A stretch of 8,705 bases of DNA from positions 1-8,705 of the forward strand of contig DATEHQ010000055.1 in assembly GCA_035279525.1 (NCBI GenBank), in the 5' to 3' direction. Position numbers and translations under genes: made by a program. Source of the stretch: DATEHQ01 sp035279525 (GTDB lineage Bacteria; Chloroflexota; Dormibacteria; Dormibacterales; Dormibacteraceae). The notes under the pieces were generated by a model. It did no database searches. It saw only the letters and a program-made list of their open reading frames with translations, and was not told the DNA's origin. Shown here one piece after another: positions 5,931 to 8,705 of the stretch. How positions within the stretch are numbered: position 1 is the stretch's first letter; every line of letters begins with the position of its first letter.

Positions 5931-6364
5931 CGCTTGACCGACACCTCGTAGGCCTCGTCGAGGAGCGGCTTCAGCTTCTCGAAGGTGGCGTCGCTCGGGT
6001 TGAGCACGCAGACCCAGTGGTTGCGGCCGTAAACCGGGTGAGGCATCAGGGTGTCGAGACGCGTGAAGTCGTGATCGGCTTCACCCCCGAACAGCTTCTC
6101 GAAGGTTTCTCTGGTCAGGCCGATGTTCAGCCTGAAGACTCCGGGACGATCGAGGTTGGAAGCGTTGTCGAAATCGGCGTAGTCCTTGGTGACGATGGTC
6201 GCGAAAGGAAACTGACGCGCTCCCTCCAACTTGCCCTCCGGGTCGTAGATGAAAAACGTGTCGCCCCACGCGATGTCGGGCGAGCCGGCTTCCCTGGACC
6301 CGATCACGATGTCGACGCCCGCCAGCGTGCTGTCGACGTAATGCCTGATCGCGTCCTCGTCCAT
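5918..6364 (-). CDS. DUF6194-like conserved protein
   Basis: A 148-aa soluble protein resembling DUF6194 proteins of Actinomycetota. It starts MDEDAIRHYV and contains WGDTFFIYDPEG (about 33-44), FATIVTKDYADFDNAS with LDRPGVFRLNIGL, TRETFEKLFGG, then TLMPHPVYGRNHWVCVLNPS near the C-terminus and a final helix FEKLKPLLDEAYEVSVKRY. The conserved His/Trp-rich C-terminal segment suggests a ligand-binding or catalytic site, but no function is established to my knowledge. No signal peptide or membrane helix is present. The ATG at 6364 is preceded 6 nt upstream by a -10-like TAGATT and no Shine-Dalgarno, suggesting a leaderless mRNA. It converges with the exporter gene, the two coding ends overlapping by 13 bp. 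Confidence 0.85.
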   Translation of the reverse strand: MDEDAIRHYVDSTLAGVDIVIGSREAGSPDIAWGDTFFIYDPEGKLEGARQFPFATIVTKDYADFDNASNLDRPGVFRLNIGLTRETFEKLFGGEADHDFTRLDTLMPHPVYGRNHWVCVLNPSDATFEKLKPLLDEAYEVSVKRYAR

Positions 6365-6376
6365 CGCCCAAATCTA
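6365..6376 (-). promoter_or_regulatory. -10 box of the DUF6194-like gene with leaderless spacing
   Basis: On the minus strand TAGATT (6376-6371) is followed by 6 nt and then the ATG (6364). This is the same 6-nt spacing seen at vapB and at the CCGGGKIC gene. The -35 region is not recognisable. Confidence 0.42.
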
Positions 6377-6429
6377 ACCAGCCGCCACCGGCTACATCGC
6401 GCCGCCTGCTTCCCGAATTTTTTTCGGAC

Positions 6430-6458
6430 TTGCCATCTGAACCGACGGCCGATATGGT
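6430..6458 (+). promoter_or_regulatory. Good sigma70-like promoter within the structured region
   Basis: TTGCCA (6430-6435; five of six bases match TTGACA) and TATGGT (6453-6458) are exactly 17 bp apart. Initiation would be near 6464-6466, giving an RNA of about 90 nt up to the T-tract at 6553-6557. No coding frame starts within that distance, which supports a small RNA or a regulatory leader. Confidence 0.48.
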
Positions 6459-6557
6459 TCGTGTCGGCCCCGAGGATTCAGGAAACGACTGGAGAACCGA
6501 TCCCGCAAGGGAGAAGATCTCCAGGAGAGACCCGGATTCTAGGGGTCATTTGTTTTT
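6437..6557 (+). ncRNA. Unidentified structured RNA candidate ending in a terminator-like hairpin
   Basis: Three consecutive foldable elements fill a non-coding gap. Element 1: CTGAA/TTCAG (6437-6441/6477-6481) with CC/GG inside encloses an 8-bp stem 6447-6454/6462-6469 with a 7-nt loop. Element 2: a perfect 7-bp stem CTGGAGA/TCTCCAG (6489-6495/6518-6524), a 5x5 internal loop ACCGA/GAAGA that could hold tandem G.A pairs, then TCCC-GCAA-GGGA (6501-6512), a stem capped by a GNRA tetraloop. Element 3: GACCC/GGGTC (6529-6533/6543-6547) followed by ATTTGTTTTT. The order of structured core then terminator-like hairpin suggests a small RNA or a leader with an attenuator. A promoter at 6430-6458 would make an RNA containing only elements 2 and 3. 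I checked by eye against glycine, cobalamin, TPP, SAM, c-di-GMP, fluoride and SRP RNA core motifs and saw no match. Confidence 0.5.
6529..6557 (+). terminator. Intrinsic terminator-like hairpin with U-rich tail
   Basis: GACCC and GGGTC form a 5-bp GC-rich stem with a 9-nt loop, followed at once by ATTTGTTTTT. It is the only hairpin plus T-tract of this quality in the window. It lies just upstream of the CCGGGKIC gene, so it would end the candidate RNA or attenuate readthrough into that gene. Confidence 0.5.
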
Positions 6558-6568
6558 GCGCGCCGCGA

Positions 6569-6580
6569 GATAATCGGTCT
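6569..6580 (+). promoter_or_regulatory. -10 box of the CCGGGKIC gene with leaderless spacing
   Basis: GATAAT (6569-6574; five of six bases match TATAAT) ends 6 nt before the GTG at 6581. No Shine-Dalgarno precedes the GTG. The gene can therefore be transcribed independently of the upstream RNA candidate. The -35 region is weak. Confidence 0.5.
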
Positions 6581-6913
6581 GTGCCGGCAATCCAGGTCGA
6601 GCTCGATTCGATGGCGCAGGCGTGGCTCGCGGCTCATCGCCCCCGACAGCCCCTGGTGCTTGCCTACGACGTGCGCCGCTGCTGCGGCGGCGGAAAGATC
6701 TGCCGCGCCACGGTCCGTGAGCAGTCGGCGACGGACCGTCTCGAGGATCACGCGATGGGCGTGATGCCTGACGGGAACGCGATCCTGATCCATCGCAGCG
6801 CGGCCAGGCGCCTCCCGGCCCGGTTTGCCCTCACGGTCCGCGGGCTCGGGCCGTTGAAGCACCTCGACCTCGCGCTCGACGGCGAGCAGTGGGGAGAGCT
6901 GCTCTACACGTAA
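6581..6913 (+). CDS. Small CCGGGKIC-motif protein of unknown function
   Basis: A 110-aa protein starting at GTG 6581. The N-terminal part resembles an alpha/beta fold (IQVELDSMAQAWLA, then PLVLAYDVRR). At residues 34-41 there is CCGGGKIC, in which C34, C35 and C41 could bind a metal or Fe-S cluster or form a redox site. The C-terminal half has alternating short strands (GNAILIHRSAARRLP, FALTVRGLG, LDLALDGEQW). Small actinobacterial proteins with a vicinal Cys pair and a third Cys nearby are known only as hypothetical or DUF proteins to me, and I do not assign a function. The GTG is supported by the -10 box 6 nt upstream; the long frame further upstream is a shadow of the exporter gene. It follows the structured RNA candidate and converges with the membrane protein gene. 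Confidence 0.75.
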   Translation: MPAIQVELDSMAQAWLAAHRPRQPLVLAYDVRRCCGGGKICRATVREQSATDRLEDHAMGVMPDGNAILIHRSAARRLPARFALTVRGLGPLKHLDLALDGEQWGELLYT

Positions 6914-6928
6914 CCCCGTTGCGAGCAA

Positions 6929-6956
6929 GGCGCGATCGGCCCGATGACCTGGCGCC
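6929..6956. terminator. Weak inverted repeat between convergent genes
   Basis: GGCGC (6929-6933) pairs with GCGCC (6952-6956), and inside lies ATCG-GCC-CGAT (6935-6945). The structure sits in the 56-bp gap between the convergent CCGGGKIC and membrane protein genes. It lacks a T-tract, so bidirectional termination is only a suggestion. Confidence 0.28.
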
Positions 6957-6969
6957 CGCTAACCGCAAG

Positions 6970-7278
6970 CTAGCGAATCCTGAGGTGCACCGCGGCGAAC
7001 ACGAACACGGCTATCAGCGCCACCCGCGCGAACACGAGCGCCACATTGATGACCCGGCGGACCGGTGGGGCGTCGGTCCACCACCGTCGGAAGCCGAGCG
7101 CGACCGGGCGGATCAGCGTCGAGAGGCCGCTCGCCACCACAAGGAGCACCAGGGCCCCGATCAGCAGCCACCGCTGCCCGGCGATGAAGCCGGCCGCAAA
7201 GCACGCTGCCGACAGCACGTATCCGAGCAACATCCCGCCCACCATCAACAGCACCCGCCGCTGCGTCCGCTGGTCCAC
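6970..7278 (-). CDS. Small membrane protein, three predicted helices
   Basis: A hydrophobic protein of 102 aa from GTG 7278, or 114 aa from an upstream TTG at 7314. Numbering from the longer form, helices are expected at about 21-46 (begins VLLMVGGMLLGYVL), 48-69 (WLLIGALVLLVVASGLSTLI) and 87-111 (INVALVFARVALIAVFVF). Basic residues before helix 1 and around 76-87 fit positive-inside topology. The GTG start is preferred because it leaves a short basic N-terminus before helix 1 and a weak CAGACT -10-like box lies 7 nt upstream; the TTG has no better signal. I do not recognise a family. It is divergent from the HtrA-like protease gene, so a shared envelope role is possible but unproven. Confidence 0.68.
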   Translation of the reverse strand: MDQRTQRRVLLMVGGMLLGYVLSAACFAAGFIAGQRWLLIGALVLLVVASGLSTLIRPVALGFRRWWTDAPPVRRVINVALVFARVALIAVFVFAAVHLRIR

Positions 7279-7391
7279 CGGCGTTAGTCTGTCGCCGGCC
7301 GGCGTTCTCAGCAAATCCTAAGGGTCCTTCGAGCGGCCTCCCAGCATCCGGCGGCATCCTCTGAACTCGAGATGGCGCACGGGCGCGTGAC

Positions 7392-7396
7392 GGAGG
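7392..7396 (+). promoter_or_regulatory. Shine-Dalgarno of the protease gene
   Basis: GGAGG ends 7 nt before ATG 7404. This fixes the start at 7404 rather than the TTG one codon earlier at 7401, and shows that the organism also uses ordinary leadered translation. Confidence 0.7.
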
Positions 7397-7403
7397 TACG
7401 TTG

Positions 7404-8669
7404 ATGTCAGAGATGGAACAGAAGCCGATGGAACCGATCGAGCCGGCGTCCGGCCCGCAGGAGCAGTCGTGGCTGCCACCCGCCCCGTCGGAGCCGCCGC
7501 CGATGCAGTACTGGGGGACGCCGCCACCGGCGCCACCCACCAATTCGTTCTGGCATCGCCTGGCCGCGGGGCTGGTCCTGGCCGCCGTCATCGCGGCGGC
7601 CGCGGGAGTGGGCGTGGGCTTCAGCCTCGCCCGAGTCATCGACGGAAGGCAGGCCGCGCAGAACAACCAGCAGGCGCAGTCCTCGAACCAGGCGATCAGC
7701 CCTCAGACCAGCAACGGCGGCAGCCTCAATGCGTCGGCCATCGCCTCGAAGGTCGATCCGGCGCTGGTCGACGTCAACACTGTGATCGGCGGCGGCCAGG
7801 CCGCGGGCACCGGCATGATCATCACCTCGTCGGGTGAGGTGCTCACCAACAACCACGTCATCGATGGGTCGACCAGCATCCAGGTCACAGTGGTGGGAAG
7901 AGGTCAGAGCTACGCCGCGCACCTGATCGCGACCGACCCGTCCGCGGATGTGGCGTTGATCCAGATTGAAGGCGTTTCCGGCCTGCCCACGGTGAGCTTC
8001 GCGAACTCGTCGACGCTCCACGTCGGTGACACCGTCGTGGCGATCGGCAACGCGCTCGGCCGCGGGGGCGCACCCAACGTCAGCCAGGGGAGCGTCACCG
8101 CGCTCGACCAGACGATCACGGCGAGCGAGGGCGGCGGATCATCCGAGCAGCTGACCGGCATGATCGAAAGCGACGCCGTCATCTACCAGGGTGACTCCGG
8201 CGGCGCGCTCGTCAACTCGTCGGGCCAGGTGGTGGGCATGATCACAGCCGGTCAGGCGCAGGGCTTCCGGTCCTCGGCTTCGTCGGTCGGCTACGCGATC
8301 GCCGCCGACACGGCACTTTCGGTGGTGAACAGGATTCGCGCCGGCGAGCAGGCCGGCGACCTCATCTACGGCCAGGTCGGATACCTCGGCGTCTCGGTGG
8401 AGACGCTGGACAGCGCCACCGCGGCACAGCTTGGTCTCAACGTCAGCGCCGGCGCGCTCGTGCGCAGGGTGCTTGCCGGCCAGCCGGCCGAAAAGGCCGG
8501 AATCGCCGCCGGGTCGGTGATCACGAACGTCGGAGGGTCGGCGGTCACGGACACGGCCACGCTTGGCACCGCGGTCAAGTCCCACAAGGCCGGCGACCGC
8601 GTGTCGATCACCTGGGTCAACGAGAGCGGCACACACAACGCGACGGTGACCCTCGGCGGAGTGAACTGA
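7404..8669 (+). CDS. Membrane-anchored HtrA/DegP-like serine protease with PDZ domain
   Basis: A 421-aa S1C-type protease. Residues 1-50 form a Pro/Glu-rich cytoplasmic segment. A single membrane helix (about 53-77, LAAGLVLAAVIAAAAGVGVG) is followed by a Gln/Asn/Ser-rich linker. The trypsin-like domain carries the full catalytic triad: H151 in LTNNHVID, D182 in SADVALIQI and S265 in YQGDSGGALV. A C-terminal PDZ domain spans about 325-421 (begins YLGVSVETLD; carrier loop GALVRRVLAGQPAEKAGI). The topology places the protease outside the membrane, as in actinobacterial PepD/HtrA proteins that handle misfolded envelope proteins. The family role is known; the specific substrate is not. It starts at ATG 7404 with GGAGG 7 nt upstream, and is divergent from the small membrane protein gene. 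Confidence 0.94.
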   Translation: MSEMEQKPMEPIEPASGPQEQSWLPPAPSEPPPMQYWGTPPPAPPTNSFWHRLAAGLVLAAVIAAAAGVGVGFSLARVIDGRQAAQNNQQAQSSNQAISPQTSNGGSLNASAIASKVDPALVDVNTVIGGGQAAGTGMIITSSGEVLTNNHVIDGSTSIQVTVVGRGQSYAAHLIATDPSADVALIQIEGVSGLPTVSFANSSTLHVGDTVVAIGNALGRGGAPNVSQGSVTALDQTITASEGGGSSEQLTGMIESDAVIYQGDSGGALVNSSGQVVGMITAGQAQGFRSSASSVGYAIAADTALSVVNRIRAGEQAGDLIYGQVGYLGVSVETLDSATAAQLGLNVSAGALVRRVLAGQPAEKAGIAAGSVITNVGGSAVTDTATLGTAVKSHKAGDRVSITWVNESGTHNATVTLGGVN

Positions 8670-8705
8670 CCCCAGCGATCGGCTGTCACAAAAACCGGCT
8701 GCGCG

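Noticed and set aside
6489..6524. Classical kink-turn in the tetraloop hairpin
   Set aside because: ACC plus GA on one strand fits, but the other strand has three extra bases (AGA), so it is a symmetric internal loop with possible tandem G.A pairs rather than a standard k-turn.
6437..6557. Known riboswitch (glycine, cobalamin, TPP) or SRP RNA
   Set aside because: Short matches such as GGAGAGACCC and CCCGCAA are present, but the conserved core strings and their order are missing.
4145..6913. A 922-aa plus-strand open frame
   Set aside because: Through the exporter it is an Arg/Pro/Ala-rich out-of-frame shadow; only the last 110 codons (from GTG 6581) look like a real protein.
7407..8021. 204-aa minus-strand frame opposite the protease
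   Set aside because: Arg/Gly-rich antisense shadow of a well-supported protease gene.
1..8705. CRISPR array or insertion sequence
   Set aside because: No regularly spaced direct repeats and no transposase-like protein are visible in any frame.

Overview
This window comes from a GC-rich bacterial chromosome. I cannot fix the phylum from the sequence. Several traits point to an Actinomycetota- or Dormibacterota/Chloroflexota-type soil bacterium: the high GC content, three genes whose start codon lies exactly 6 nt after a TANNNT-like -10 box with no Shine-Dalgarno (leaderless style), an actinobacterial-style DHA2 drug exporter, and a Pro-rich membrane-anchored HtrA protease. No ribosomal or other phylum-marker protein is present to settle it.

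Layout. (1) 1-141: a promoter and a complete tRNA-Thr(GGU). (2) 142-2405: an accessory, island-like segment beside the tRNA. It holds 404 nt of poorly coding DNA, a SIR2-like NAD-binding-type protein on the minus strand that lacks the usual N-terminal glycine-rich loop, a divergent VapBC toxin-antitoxin pair, and directly behind vapC an orphan C-terminal fragment of a MazF-type toxin. (3) 2448-5930: a YceI-family gene diverges from a MarR regulator across a gap holding a perfect 12-bp palindrome. A second MarR gene follows with its own promoter, overlapped by a perfect 6-3-6 inverted repeat, and it is translationally coupled (GTGA) to a 573-aa 14-TM DHA2-type MFS exporter. This reads as an autoregulated efflux operon. 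(4) 5918-6913: a DUF6194-like gene, a 120-nt non-coding stretch with three consecutive hairpins ending in a T-tract, and a 110-aa protein with a CCGGGKIC cysteine motif. (5) 6970-8669: a small three-helix membrane protein diverges from a membrane-anchored trypsin-like serine protease with a C-terminal PDZ domain.

The most interesting observation is the structured stretch at 6437-6557. It has a nested hairpin, a two-part hairpin with a GCAA tetraloop and a 5x5 internal loop containing possible tandem G.A pairs, and a terminator-like hairpin with a U-rich tail. A good sigma70-type promoter (TTGCCA-17-TATGGT) lies within it. I could not match it to a known riboswitch or sRNA family by eye. It may be a small RNA, or a leader or operator region controlling the CCGGGKIC protein gene. 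Other points of interest are the tRNA-adjacent defence/toxin segment with a truncated SIR2 gene and a decayed MazF, and the two palindromic operator candidates at the MarR genes.
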